From Climacium dendroides (lineage: Eukaryota; Streptophyta; Bryopsida; Hypnales; Climaciaceae): a stretch of DNA of 64,000 nt. Positions 44,586 to 56,625 of the stretch are shown piece by piece. The notes beneath the pieces were generated by a model. It did not search any database. It saw only the letters and a program-made list of their open reading frames with translations, and was not told the DNA's origin. A program made the translations under genes and the position numbers. The stretch is taken from NCBI GenBank assembly GCA_950106755.1, contig OX467092.1:27914582-27978581 (forward strand), read 5' to 3'. How positions within the stretch are numbered: position 1 is the stretch's first letter; every line of letters begins with the position of its first letter.

Positions 44586-46225
44586 CATCACAAAAAGTTA
44601 ATTCCATTTCAACACCCATGTGCAGTGCTTTAGAGCCTTTTGTAGGGGTGGTTCTTAATGCCTGAACCATTTTAGAGACTCCCCCTATAAGCCTGGCCTA
44701 GAAGTTAAGTAGCCACTACAATGGATTCTTGCATCCAAGATGGCCATCATAAAACCTTAAACGGTGATTTCAAGAATTAAAGCACTTATAAAATTACTAT
44801 TAATACACAATTTAGGAAGTTCTAAATGAATTTAACCACTTAGAAGAGACCATTCTATTTTGCGTAGTACACTATTTCGACTACCATTCTATCTTTGTAA
44901 ATGACCACCACTTTGGAATTGAAATGTTTCATTCTAAAAACAAAATCAATTTTAATAGTATATTCTGGACTTATTATTTAAGATGCTAGTACGCTTAAGT
45001 CTTTAGTTCTTGTTAATTAGCCCCTAACCATGTTATGAATTAGGTGGGTATTAATAGAACTATGGATCTACTACTACTTTAGGTTGCATCTCATAACTCA
45101 CAAGTCTTCAAATTTTGCAATTAATTCTGGTTTTTGTTGCTGTGGTCTACTTTTGAATCATACCCAAATAAATGATTATGACACGTTAAGTCACGTTAAG
45201 CACTGAACCAAAAATATTATCAATGAGGAGCTCATTTTTACGCTATGCTTACATGATTCAGAATGACCTATTTATTTTTGGTGTTTTTGGTTATTATTTT
45301 GGTTATTATCTATTTAAGAAAAGGAGAAATTTAGAAGTGAAATATCTTATTTACACCACATTTTTTGGGTTTAAATGCCCACAACGTAGAACATACCCCT
45401 AATTATATTATATTATCCAAAGCATGAACCCTTATCTTTAACCCAAGACTCCAGTTCTTCCCTAAAATAATGGCAAATGAATTGAGCAATACTATCTCCC
45501 CATTTCTTTTCATCGCTATGGTATTCCAATACACTTACATAAAGAAAATAATGGGAGAGTAATTGAGCAACATTATCTCCCCATTTTTCTTCATTCCTTT
45601 GGTATTTCATCACTCGTATATCACAAAATGGCAGATACATTGAGGAACACTATTTCCCCATTTTTTTCATTGCTACATTATTCCACCACACTTGCATGAA
45701 GAAATGGGAGAGTAATTGAGCAATACTATCTCCCCATCTTTTTCCATTCCTCATGTATTCCACCACACATATGTGAATAAATGGCAAATAAATTGAGCAA
45801 CAATATTTCCTCTTTGTTTCTCATTGCTTTGTTATTCCACCACCCTTGCATGAAAAAATGGGAGAATAATTGACAAACGTGCATTTCAAGTATTACACCA
45901 AACATGCATGTATAAATAGCAAATAAATTCAACAATACTATTTTTCTTTCTTCATTGCTACGTTATTCCACCAAACCTACATGAAGAAATAAAAGAGTCT
46001 CTCCATTTTTGATCATCATTGCAACATTCTCCCATATTTGCATGAAGAAATGACAGAAGCATACCCATTGAACCCTAAAACCTTCAAAATATTGAAAAAC
46101 CATTTGTCATACCCTAAACCCTAAACCCTAAACCCTAACCCTCTAAAAATTCATAGTCTAAAAACCCTGAATCCTAGAACCCAACAATGGACTTGACAGA
46201 AAATAAGCCAACAAAAAAGGCCTAA
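44586..46225. repeat. AT-rich DNA, degenerate ~120-bp repeat and telomere-like run
   Basis: No gene is seen. From 45,440 to 46,040 a degenerate unit of about 120 bp recurs (GCAATACTATCTCCCCAT... with ATTCCACCACAC). At 46,111-46,140 there are three to four CCCTAAA units, the complement of the plant telomere repeat. Confidence 0.55.
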
Positions 46226-46500
46226 AAATACTAAGCAATCGATGGGCACACGACCCGAGAAGTCAACCTAGTGGAACTACAACAAAGAATTCTGTGTAGG
46301 GACAAGCTTTTTTTGGAAAATGCATTGGTGGAGCCACATCTTTCTTGTAGAAAGCTGGCAAAAAATACTAAGCAATCGATGGACACAGGACCCCAGAAGT
46401 CAACCTACCGGAACTATAGTAGACAATTACGTGTATGGACAAGTTTTTTTTGGAAAATGCATTGGTGGAGGCACATCTTTCTTGTAGAAAGCTAGCAAAA
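46226..46500. repeat. Tandem duplication of ~137 bp
   Basis: The segment starting ATACTAAGCAATCGATGG at 46,228 recurs at 46,366. Both copies contain GGAAAATGCATTGGTGGAG and CATCTTTCTTGTAGAAAGCT. It has no evident coding value. Confidence 0.8.
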
Positions 46501-47060
46501 GCGCCTTTAAGCGAATGACTGAACACGTAAGAATCAAGGAGTTTGCAGGAAATTTGAAATTTCGAATTGCCCGCTAAAATGTTCCCGCTTTTTCCAGCTT
46601 TTTGCCCATCTCCTGCCACGTGCATGTTCACTTAACAGAACTTGCCTTCCTCCACAAACACGCTGAGGTGACTCTTTTGTTGTTGCTATTCTCTTGCGCT
46701 TCAAGTGTATCCGCATAGCACATTCACAAGTTCAGGTCTGCAATGATTTTTCTTATTGTTTGTGAGTTTTTAGAAAGAAGGTGTACATTTGTATTTAAAT
46801 TAGTTGCCATTGACCTCGTTTGCTAGTGAGTTTGTTTTGCACATATTGATGTCAAGAAGTACGTGGTGCTAGTCGTTGAAGGTCCATGTTTGTGACATCT
46901 CAATGTATGAAGACGTTATTTTTCTCGAGTAAGCCTGGAGACTGTAGGAAATTGGTTACTCGTGCTGTTAGTGAAGAGAGTTGTAACACAACGTTGTTTG
47001 CAATGCCCATTTTTTGCGGCGTGAATTTCGGAGCATTTCATGGATAATTCCATTACCTCA
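46501..47060. other. Non-coding interval before the copy C array
   Basis: No gene or repeat stands out. It may hold the 5' leader or first exon of HTHED copy C, since copy C begins right after an acceptor-like site at 48,231. Confidence 0.35.
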
Positions 47061-48000
47061 AAACTGTCATTGAGGGTACTTATCGTTGAGTCGACGATAA
47101 CAATGACCTCTTTGACTTCTGGTTATCGTCGAGTCAATGATAACGTAGTCAGATTTTTTCAATCGGCATTCCTAGCAAATGTGTAGCTACTTCAATTTCT
47201 TCTCATTTCAAAGGAGAATGTGCATCGGGTTGAATTATTTGTTCTTCACATCCAACGAATCATGAAAGGAATTTCATTGAGGGTAGTTATCGTTGAGTCA
47301 ATGATAACTCTGCGTTCTTTGGCTTCTGATTATCGTCGAGTCGATGATAAAGTAGTCGAATTTTTGCAGTCGGCGTTCTTAGCAAATGTGTAGCTACTTT
47401 AATTTCTTATGATCTCAAAGGATAATGTGCATTGGCTTGAATTATTTCTTCTTCACATCCAACGAATCATGAAAGGAGTTTCCTTGTTGATATATATCGT
47501 TGAGTCAACGATAACTCTAAGTTTTTTGACCTCCGGATATTGTCGAGTCAATAAACCGTAGACGAATATTTGCAATTAGCATTCTCAGCAAATGTGTAGC
47601 TACCTCAATTTCTTATGATTGCAAAGAAGAATTTACATTGGCTTGAATTATTTCTTTGTCACATCCAACGAATCAAGAAAAAAGTTTCACTGAGGGTGGT
47701 TATCGTTGAGTCAACGATAACTCTGAGTTACTTGACTTCCTGTTATCGTCGAGTCGATGATAACGTAGTTGAATTTTTGAATTTTTGCAATTAGCATTCT
47801 CATCAAATTTGTAGCTACTTCGATTTCTTCTGATTTCAAAGGAGAATGTGCATCGAGTTGAATTATTTCTTCGTCACATCCAACAAATCATGAAACGAGT
47901 TTCATTGAGGGTACTTATCGTTGGGTCGTTGATAACTCTGAGTTTTTTGACCTGTGAATATCGTCGAACCAATGATAATGTCAACTATAAAAACAGTATT
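47060..48000. repeat. ~205-bp tandem repeat with paired palindromes upstream of HTHED copy C
   Basis: About five units of roughly 205-215 bp start near 47,080, 47,285, 47,487, 47,697 and 47,915. Each holds two palindromic sites about 40 bp apart: TATCGTTGAGTCAACGATA and TATCGTCGAGTCGATGATA, with small variations. The rest of the unit (TAGCTACTTCAATTTCTTCT...) is also conserved. The array ends about 230 bp before the copy C start codon, a position equivalent to palindrome block 2 before copy A. Confidence 0.85.
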
Positions 48001-48232
48001 TGCAACTTTGCATTGAAAAGTACTTACTTAGAGGAAGATGAATGACTGAATCATAGCACAAAATCATTGTATCATCGATTCAACAATGTTGTATTTGTAG
48101 AAAATTATGGACACTTGATGCTATTGGTAAATAGAGTATGTTTAATTTCTAGTATACTATAAATTGCTGTAGTAGAATATCTTTATCTTTGACTCAACAA
48201 TGAATCTAAGGAGTGATCTTTGTGCTTGCAGA

Positions 48233-51083
48233 ATGGATTTCCTTGGGTTTGATGAGTTTGCAAATCCAGTTCCCCCATTTCCACCTGATGTTCAAGTGTG
48301 CGAAGGAATTCCTCGTGCAAAATGGGTCTCACGGTTCGTCACTCTTCGAAACGAAGATGGGGTGGACCTTGCAAGGGGGGTTTGCCAGAAGTTAACCCAG
48401 AGTTAATCATTGACCAGGATGGAAAGCCTCTCGGCGATGACCAGGTTGCTATTCAAATTGTTGAGTCTCTGAACGAGGAACTCTTCTCATTTGGGAATGT
48501 TTGGTCGCTTCGTTCTTGGGACATCAAGAGAGTTTTTTTAGATGACGATGTGAGCTTATATGACCATGACCAGACCCATGTATATAACGCAGTCATGAAC
48601 CCCTCAAGCAGAAGAATTCGTAAGGGGGTTCGATCGTACGAAACAACTCGTGAAGGGATTGATCCTCAGATTCCTCCCAAGAAAGAACTTCTCCTCTCTA
48701 TGGAATCGATCACATTAGTGTCCACAAAATCATGTTGTGAGAAAAATTGTGTTCAACCTTTTCCGCGTGGGCAAATCCAAGCGATAAGGACTGAACTATA
48801 TTCGGGTGAGGACTTCAAGGCACGTAGCAAGACACTTTTAGAGGTGCACAGGCAAATCCATAAAGACAGTGGTGGCAAAGAGTGGATTACCTTGGAAGGT
48901 AGAGAAGTGTGCCCCACTGCGTGGTGGATCATTCATGGGATTGCAAGAGCTACGTTCTATAAGTACAAAGAGAAGGCTAGAATTGGGAAGCAAGCTCAAG
49001 TGCATGGAAATGTGGGATCCAAAAAACCCTGCATTCATACTCTTCAAGCTACTGCCACGCTTCGAACTCTTATTGAGTCTGATGCTGATCGAATGCCACA
49101 CAAAACAAGGACAATAGAGTCTGAAGAGAAAGTTGCAGCAATGGTTCTACCCTTCGCTTTTCGTTGGAGTGACCAATTGCCTAAAATCAATGAGTCCAAT
49201 GCAGAGTTCAATTTGCAACCGATTTCTTCCAGTGGCTTGAGCAACATTGCCGTCAGAATTTCCCTGAATTTGCTGCCAAGGCTCGTGGGGATAGTTTTGC
49301 TAGGTGTGGCTTGTGCGATGAAAATAAGCAATTGAGGAGCGCCTGTTGGAAATCAGAGTCGTTTGATAAGTATACCAATATTTTGAATACCCATGTTGCA
49401 GGTCAGAGGGCTCATAGAAAGTACTACTATGGAAATCGGGAATTTTCCGTGAGATGCCCGGACAAAATGTTGTGCATCATTCATGATAAAATGGATCACT
49501 CAAAAACGGCTTCTCCACACTTTTCTCACAAGAACAAATCGACGGAATCCTTCATGAAAATGCCTGTTGCTGTTACAAGTATGATTGCTCATGGTCATGG
49601 CGATGTACGATATACACACTATGGTGTGGGCATTTTCCCAATAGATTTGAATCATACCATTGGATCCATTGCAAGGTTGTTGCGGGATTTGGAAAGGCCG
49701 CCTAAGAATTCATCAAGGGCGTTATTTTCTATTGAAGGGGGGCAATCCACATTGACAAAGGCGCTTTTAAATGGAGTAGAAAATTGCTTGGACTCCCTCC
49801 TTCCACCTCCAGAACAGCCACTTCCAGCTCAACCTCTCCCACCAATATTAATATTGCAATTGGACAATGCGTCAGGGGACAACAAGAATCGATATGTTTT
49901 TGCTTTCTGCTCTCTACTTGTATACAAAGGCATTTTTCGTGAGGTATACATCAACTTCCTTATTGTGGGACACACTCACGAAGACATTGATGCTTTTTTT
50001 GGTCGATGGAGCTCAAGATTGAAGACGAATGACTACCCAACACTTCCAAAGCTCATGAAGTCCTTTATGGATTGTGAAACGCACCATGTGATTCCTCATC
50101 TCATTGAGGAGCTCCCTAATTTCAAGAAATTTGTACAGGGTTATTTGGGCACTGGTGGCGATGAATTAGGGGGGCATTCAAAAAGTCAACAATTCAAGTT
50201 TTTTATGGATTCTTCAGGATGGCCTTTGATGGAGTATAAGAATTTGTGTACTGACCCGAAGTGGTTGCCAGAGCACGGCAATGGGATTAAAATGTGGTCA
50301 GAGATTGAGGATGGTCTTCCTAAAGTACCAAGTGGTAGCCCTAAACCTTTGGCTCCAATTCCAATGAAAGCTCTTGAAGACATAAAGAAAGGTTTGAATG
50401 GCTATGTTAGGCATTGGAACAAAATGGCAAACAATGATCATAGTGGAGAGTACAGGCGGAAGAATGGTCCACTAGAAGAGTATTGGAAAGGCATTAGAGC
50501 TGCTCTAGATGCACCTCTTCAGATGCGAGAGGCATTACTTGATGGATTTTGGCCAGCTTCAAGGATTGCCAATGATGAAACAGATCAAATGCAAAGAAAT
50601 GGCACATTGTGTGAAGAAAATGCGGAGGATGCCAACTTTGTTGGACGTAAGCGTGATCGTCCACGTTCTTCGTTTCGTGTTGCTCGTGATACACACGTAG
50701 GTTCTTTTGTTGCAGTGCGTCCTGCTAATGGTGATCCAAAACTATTTTGGCTTGCTAGGGCTATTACGGCTCCGAGCCCCGATCCAGGGCATATGCATAT
50801 GATCAAAATCCAATATTGGACGCCTACTTCGGATCGGCACATTAATATGGAGACATATGAAGGTTGGGACACCAAACAAGGGAATGTGTGGCGTGAAGAT
50901 AGCGTTATACCTTCAACATGGTCAAGCATAGATTGTATCATGACAGCTTGGAAGCCACGGTTTTGTGACGGAACTAAAAATCCAAAGGTGACGGTTCCAA
51001 GCCTGCAAATTCAAATCATCAAGGCATCAGTGGCAGCCTTCACGACTGATGCAAATATCGATGGTTCTATGGTTGAAGAATGA
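48233..51083 (+). pseudogene. HTHED copy C: putative RNase H-like nuclease/transposase, two frameshifts
   Basis: The ATG at 48,233 follows a TTGCAG acceptor-like site. The N-terminal block CEGIPRAKWVSRFVTL aligns with copy A. A one-base loss near 48,388 shifts the frame, the next 900 bp are open, and a second shift near 49,240 leads to the final 590-codon frame. In that frame are CGLCDENKQL, IHDKMDHSKTASPHFSH (from 49,477), LQLDNASGDNKNRYVF (near 49,856) and VGHTHEDIDAFFGRWS (near 49,966). The C-terminus keeps PSLQIQIIKAS to TGA 51,081. No in-frame nonsense codon interrupts the long segments, so this copy decayed less than A or B. It is diverged in sequence from A and B and has its own palindrome motif. 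Confidence 0.75.
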
Positions 51084-51656
51084 CTTATAGTTCATAATTA
51101 TATTAGTCAAATGTTGTTTTGGTAGTTCAATTAGAGCGCTCAATGTAATTATTAACAAGTTTTGAGATGTTTACATTCATATATGTATTGGTTACTTTTA
51201 TTATGGTAGTGTGCCTATGTATGAGAAATAGCTCTCTATTAATAGTAAATTTATTTATTACTATTGTGTCTCCAAGTATTGCATTCTAAATGTTTTTGGT
51301 GAATTTTTGGTAATTCATATGTTTAATTTCATATTAAACTTTGCTATCCTCCATGTATAGATTACTTCTTTGACATTTGGAAGTTTTGATTTGTGAGAAA
51401 AATCATATTTGACGTTTCTAGGTCTCAATTTAATGAAGAGTCTCAAATTAATGAACCCTTTTTCCACCTTACATGTATGAAAAATTAAAATGAGACTGCA
51501 ACTTGTCTCATTTTAACGAATAAGGCCTTGCATCTTCTTCCGAAAAGGCATAACGAGTTAGATGCAATTGAACTGTCATTTATCACTTAATAAGAACGAT
51601 CTTTACATAATTGTTGTGCACTGCCATTTTTGGAAGAGGAGGATTTCAACTACAAT
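51084..51656. other. 3' flank of HTHED copy C
   Basis: AT-rich DNA without genes. Near 51,420-51,532 it carries a degraded copy of the AGGCCATATT-type MITE listed at 4.6 kb (GTCTCATTTTAACGAAT, then AAGGCCT). Confidence 0.5.
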
Positions 51657-51871
51657 CACTACAAGAGAAACTTGTCCTAATTGACAAAAATCAGCCCGTC
51701 CTAATCTACAGAAAATTGACAGATTTTTGTCAATTTGGACAAAAAACTGTCCGAATTGACAGAAAATTGTCCTAATTGACAAAAATCTGTCAATTTTCTG
51801 TAGATTAGGACGGGCTGATTTTTGTCAATTAGGACGAGTTTCTGTCATTTTGGACAGGTTTTCTTGTAGTG
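51657..51871. mobile_element. 215-bp CACTA-type foldback MITE
   Basis: CACTACAAGAGAAACTTGTC at the left and GGACAGGTTTTCTTGTAGTG at the right are inverted repeats, and nearly the whole element folds back on itself (GTCCTAATTGACAAAAATC and complements). The flanking triplet AAT is duplicated (51,654-51,656 and 51,872-51,874), as expected for CACTA transposition. It encodes nothing and would rely on a transposase supplied elsewhere. Confidence 0.9.
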
Positions 51872-51874
51872 AAT

Positions 51875-53574
51875 TGAAAGTCATTATGTTTTACGAAATT
51901 TTTAGGCACTATCTGGATGAAACACACCGTGCAAAAATCTACTCCCCTTCACAAAATAAAGTATATGTTGAATTGACTCAAATACCTAATGGGGTTTACA
52001 ACGTCATCAAGAATATCTAAAGGATCTCGCAAAGAAGCTTCCCAAACCAGAAAAAGGACTACCTGATGATTTGCTACTGAAAATTCTTGAGATTGTATGA
52101 AGAAATAGAAGGTAGAAAATAGGACGATACGATATGGATGACACGTTGCTACTGTACGAACATTTAATTGTAGATTAAAGGCTGCCACTATAGAACATCC
52201 TTTACAAACAGAAGAACACTTACAGAGAAGGACTCCGGACAGGCAACTTGACCTTCCAGAACCCGAGCAAAATTCTTTAACTTGAGTGCTGAAGGAACCG
52301 ACGATAAATTTAGCGGAGACCACCGCACATGCACAAATGGGGCCATCCCGTACCACACAAACCCAGAGAAGACCCTCAAATTGAGTCGACAGACAACATC
52401 TCAACAATCTTCTGCACAGCTAACCAAGAAGAAACAGAGTAAGAAGAGATAAGTAATGGAATTATAATCTACTTTATAAAGTTAGGCGGGATCAAGAGGG
52501 TGAATTTGCAAAATTACGGTTGCCAAGCTTGCCCCCAAACCCAAGTATGTGTTCTAGAACCGCGCAGAAACAAGTCAAATTAGCCTGGAGAACATTAGTG
52601 ACGACATTATGATCTAAATCGTGTTTGTGAGCATTACCGATACGTTATGAGAGTTGAGATGGGCTTTTGCAATTGAAAATTCGCACAATTAGGGTTTGTA
52701 AGCGCGACCAAAAAACTCAGTTCCTATATATAAATGTTCTAAACTTAATGCAAAATCACTACCGTGAAGTCAAATGAAAGTATTTGCAACTTGAGAGAAT
52801 CGAATGCGTCACAATAGTTGAGATCGATTTTTTAGATTGGAAATTCGCACAATTAGGGTTCCACACGTGACCAATCTGTTCAAAAATTACACGAAAGAGT
52901 CCCACTTCAGTACCATGTAGTCATATGAACTTTGGGCGTTTCGGCTGAAATTGATAAGAACAACAGATTCCAATAACATTGGTGATCAACTTTCAAAGAG
53001 AGATTGCAGACAATCCCATTTTCATTGAAACAGTTGTTGCTATAGACAGTCAATTTGCTAATTGAAGTCCAGCCAATACGCATTTGAAGAATTGACTTGC
53101 CGTTGTTAACCAACAGAGTTTAGTCAATAGATTAGATTTTCATTGAAAAACACTACCTGTAAATATGAACATCTATAGATGAAGAACCTCTATGTACCCT
53201 ATCCATGAGGACCATGACTACTTTCTCCTCCATCACAAAGTAAATTCATGGTTTGTTTTCAAAACAACCCTTTTAGTTGCGTTCCGCTCCATGTCCCGAA
53301 CGACATCTTTGGCCAACCCTGAGCGATGTCCCAACTTCAATGACAGTGTATGAAAACGGTAGAATAGGACTTGTTGCTCCTAAAGTATGCTTTTGCTTTT
53401 AACTAAGGTATTCAACGTACTTGGGTTGGGTATATTTTTATTGTATTTTCGGCAGTTTAGGGTTTACAAACTAAAGACTAGTTTAGTTGCTTGTCTTCTA
53501 CTGTTATTTCAATACAACTACATTCTGAAGGCAACCATAGTCCCTTGGTTAGATTCAAAATTGTTCAAGGTGGG
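51875..53574. other. Non-coding interval upstream of the second TNP2
   Basis: Open frames here are short and featureless. AATTAGGGTTT with its neighbours GGAAATTCGCACA repeats near 52,675 and 52,842. The last few hundred bases probably hold the promoter or an intron of the TNP2 gene that follows. Confidence 0.4.
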
Positions 53575-55340
53575 ATGGATAGAGAAATTGACGAGGTTCG
53601 AGCTGCAGAGGAGCGACGGAAGCAACAACGTGATGATAGACTTTGGGTGCGAGAGTATCGCCGAGCTCGATTTCTGAATTTGAAAAGAATGATCTATCCG
53701 TGTTATAAATGTAAAGGTGGAAGGAAGTGGCTTGCTTCTACAGTGAGGGATCATCTAATTCAAAATGGAAGGGATTCAAAATTTCGAGTGTGGCGAAGAC
53801 CTGGAAATAGGGAGGCATTAGATGACGAATGGGAGGCTGATTTTTGGAAGTCAGAAGGAGGTCAAGAAGTGCAAATAGATAATGAAGTAGACACTAGGAA
53901 CATGCTTGACAATTTGTTCCAAGACTTCAAAGACCCAGAGGCCATTGAAGAACGACTACATGACACAATAGTTGAAGCCTTTACAATAGCAGATGATGTC
54001 AATGACAACTGCAGCTTTAGACCAAGTGTGGATGCTGAAGTAGAGGTCAATAATACTATGCCACAAGAACTAGTTGGTGATACGAATGAGCGATCGGAGC
54101 ATGAAGGTTTAAGTAATTTTGACTCTCAAATTTTGGAGGATGCTCTGCATGAATTGTATGAAGGTGCTCAGTGTACCAAGTTGGCTACCACCATTCTTCT
54201 CATGAATGTGTGCACTGTCCATGGGGTGAGTAACAATTTTGCTAATGAATTAATTACTCTTTTGCAAGGACACATTCTACCACAAGGCAATACATTGCCT
54301 AAAAACTTCTATGCAGCTCGAAGCCTAACCAAGAAATTAGGGTTGTCTTACAATAGCATCCATGCATGTGAAAAAGGGTGTGTATTATTTAGAGGAGAAC
54401 TCGAAATTGCTACAAATTGTCTGAAGTGTAATCTTCCGAGGTATAGGGATGAAATCAGGAAGAAGTTTCCTGTAAAAGTATTGAGGCATTTTCCTATCAT
54501 TCTAAGATTGCAGCGCATGTTTCGCAGTCCCGCATTGTCAAAATTGTTGTTGTGGCACTTAGAGAATGGAAGTAATCGTCCAGGAGGAGACAATCTAGTG
54601 CGACATCCATGCGATTCAAAAGCATGGCACCACTTCCATGAAAATGTAGATCCAAGCTTTCAAGAAGATTCTAGAAATGTTCATTTTGCTCTTGCTGCAG
54701 ATGGAGTGAATCCTTTTAAACAGACCCGCTCAAGTTGGTCTACTTGGCTAGTAACATTGTTGAATTATAATTTACCTCCATGGTTGTGTACCAAATTTTT
54801 TTTTTATGATATTGGCTTTATTGATTCCTGGAAAGCAATCTGTAACTGCTGAAGTATTTGATGTGTATCTAGAGCCCTTAGTCGATGAATTGTTAGAACT
54901 GTGGAAGGGAGTACTAGCCTATGATGTAGTACAAGAAGTTGGTGCTTGTTCTTTCAACCTAAGAGCAGTTCTTATGTAGACAATACATGACTATCCAAGA
55001 TACGGCACTGTTGGAGGGTTTGCCCACCAAGGCTATGCAGACTGTGCATGGTGTGGTAATGACTTAGGAGTAGAGCACTCTATAGAGCTTTCTAAAGAAA
55101 TTTATTGTGGGACTCGTAGATGGTTGCCTATTAGTCATCCGTACCGATCAGAGTACATGAAAGATCACTTTGATGGGCGACTAGAGACTCGAGGAAGGCC
55201 CAAAGTTGTATTTGTAGAAGATCAATTGAAATATGCACACCAATACAAGACTTGGAAAGCAACAGGGAATAGAGATGGTGCTCCAGGTGATCCATCCAAA
55301 TAGCATGGAGTGAAGCGGACTAGTATTCTTTTCAAGTTGT
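53575..55340 (+). pseudogene. Second TNP2 transposase, frameshifted and truncated
   Basis: The ATG at 53,575 (MDREIDEVRAAEERR) opens a frame with a zinc-binding start (YPCYKCKGGRKW...HLIQNG), a variable acidic part, and then the TNP2 core: LTKKLGLSYNSIHACEKGC, TNCLKCNLPRY, LRLQRMFRSPALSKLL and LAADGVNPFKQTRSSWSTW. A length change in the T-run at about 54,798-54,807 shifts the frame. The next frame continues LALLIPGKQSVTAEVFDVYL and on to HPYRSEYMKDHFDGRL, with TAG near 54,977 and 55,301. Repeat X cuts it off at 55,341, so the end of the catalytic domain and DUF4218 are absent. It is clearly related to, but distinct from, the TNP2 at 13.8-18.3 kb. No element ends were found. Confidence 0.8.
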
Positions 55341-55987
55341 TGTCGTAGCATAGGAAAGTCAGGTTGCTTCTCTAGGACTGGAAATGATCCTAAAGTGGCC
55401 CGTTTATCGTTTCCACAGAGATTTAGTTAGAGGAATCCTTATTTGTCCGGAAGAGAGGGATTTGCCTTGCCACAACAAACCCAAGAACACCTACTCTAAT
55501 CCGGTTAAGTCCGAATTCTAACTATTCTATTCTATTACCATACTCACCCTTTAACTTCTCCTATTCACACATTATCTACAATCTATTTACAATCAAACCG
55601 GAACTGAAAAAGGGGTAGCTAGTCCGACTTTCCCATTCTTAGTAACTGGAATGAAGTTTAACCTCTGAATCAAGAGGGATCCGCGTATTGGGCTTGAGGC
55701 AGGAAGCTTAAAACCTACCCTCTAAGTTTTAGAGTGACAAGAGATCCATTGTAAAAAGAAGAAGAAAAATACAACACAACAAAGCCTAATTCCGGCCAAA
55801 TTCTCCTTCATAGCTGAACCGGATAGCTATCAGGCTCAGCAGGTCATGCAAGGTATAATTGGCTAGAATTCTAATTTGGACTACAACGACGGCCTATTAG
55901 TTAATCTGGATTTCTGGCAAAACCCGGGATGGATGAGTTAGGGAGTTGTTACCTCCCCTTCGGGATTCCGGTTAAGTCTGAACCTAT
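55341..55987 (+). repeat. Repeat X, left copy (647 bp, uninterrupted)
   Basis: It starts TGTCGTAGCA and ends GTCTGAACCTAT. It matches 59,028-59,639 plus 63,205-63,239 closely along its full length, both totalling 647 bp. It interrupts the second TNP2 on its left and abuts HTHED copy B on its right. The two copies could be LTR-like direct repeats or two insertions. The start TG is LTR-like but the end is not CA. Confidence 0.8.
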
Positions 55988-56625
55988 ATTTGACTGAGTG
56001 CAGAAACTACACAGTCAACTCGATTCGAGTTGACTGAGTTGACAAAGAATATATATGATCGAGTGCATCGACTGCATGATCAGTTTGATTCGAATTAAAC
56101 TATGATTCTTGAAGATTTTATCTTGCCAGTTGAGAGATAATTATCAATTTCACATATTTGCTTTGAAATGAGCTAAATGAGGAAATAGTCATGTAGTGTG
56201 GTTTATCAGCTTGATTTAAGCTGAATGAGGATTTATGATCATAATGTGGTTGGTCATCTTGAGTCGCCGTGAATAAGGATTGTGAAATAGAAAATAATAG
56301 ATTAGATTGAATAGGTGAGAATCGGTAGATCCAGTGGTCAGCTCAAATCGAGCTTCTATTCATGTGGTTAAGTTCCCATTTATTTGTCGAGGAGGATTTC
56401 TAATGCCTTAACTACCTGCGCACCCTTTTCCAAATACACAGAACTTTCAGCCTTTCTAGATGCTTGTATAGGCAGAACGTACTAACGTTTTAGTGAATAC
56501 ACTGGATCTCGAGATCTACTCTGTTAAGCTCGATTCGAACTGATTGTTATGGTTTCATTCGGATACTGAAAGACATGTTCTTCTTCTGAACAGAGTGACA
56601 ACCATTTGGACTAAAGGATATCGAG
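55988..56625. repeat. Palindrome block upstream of HTHED copy B
   Basis: This is a diverged copy of 7,835-8,468, keeping some AGCTCGATTCGAGCT-type sites (near 56,017, 56,082, 56,337 and 56,527) and losing others by single changes such as C to T. It is non-coding. Confidence 0.8.

Noticed and set aside
46111..46140. A true telomere
   Set aside because: There are only three to four CCCTAAA units, flanked on both sides by ordinary repeat DNA; it is at most an interstitial remnant.
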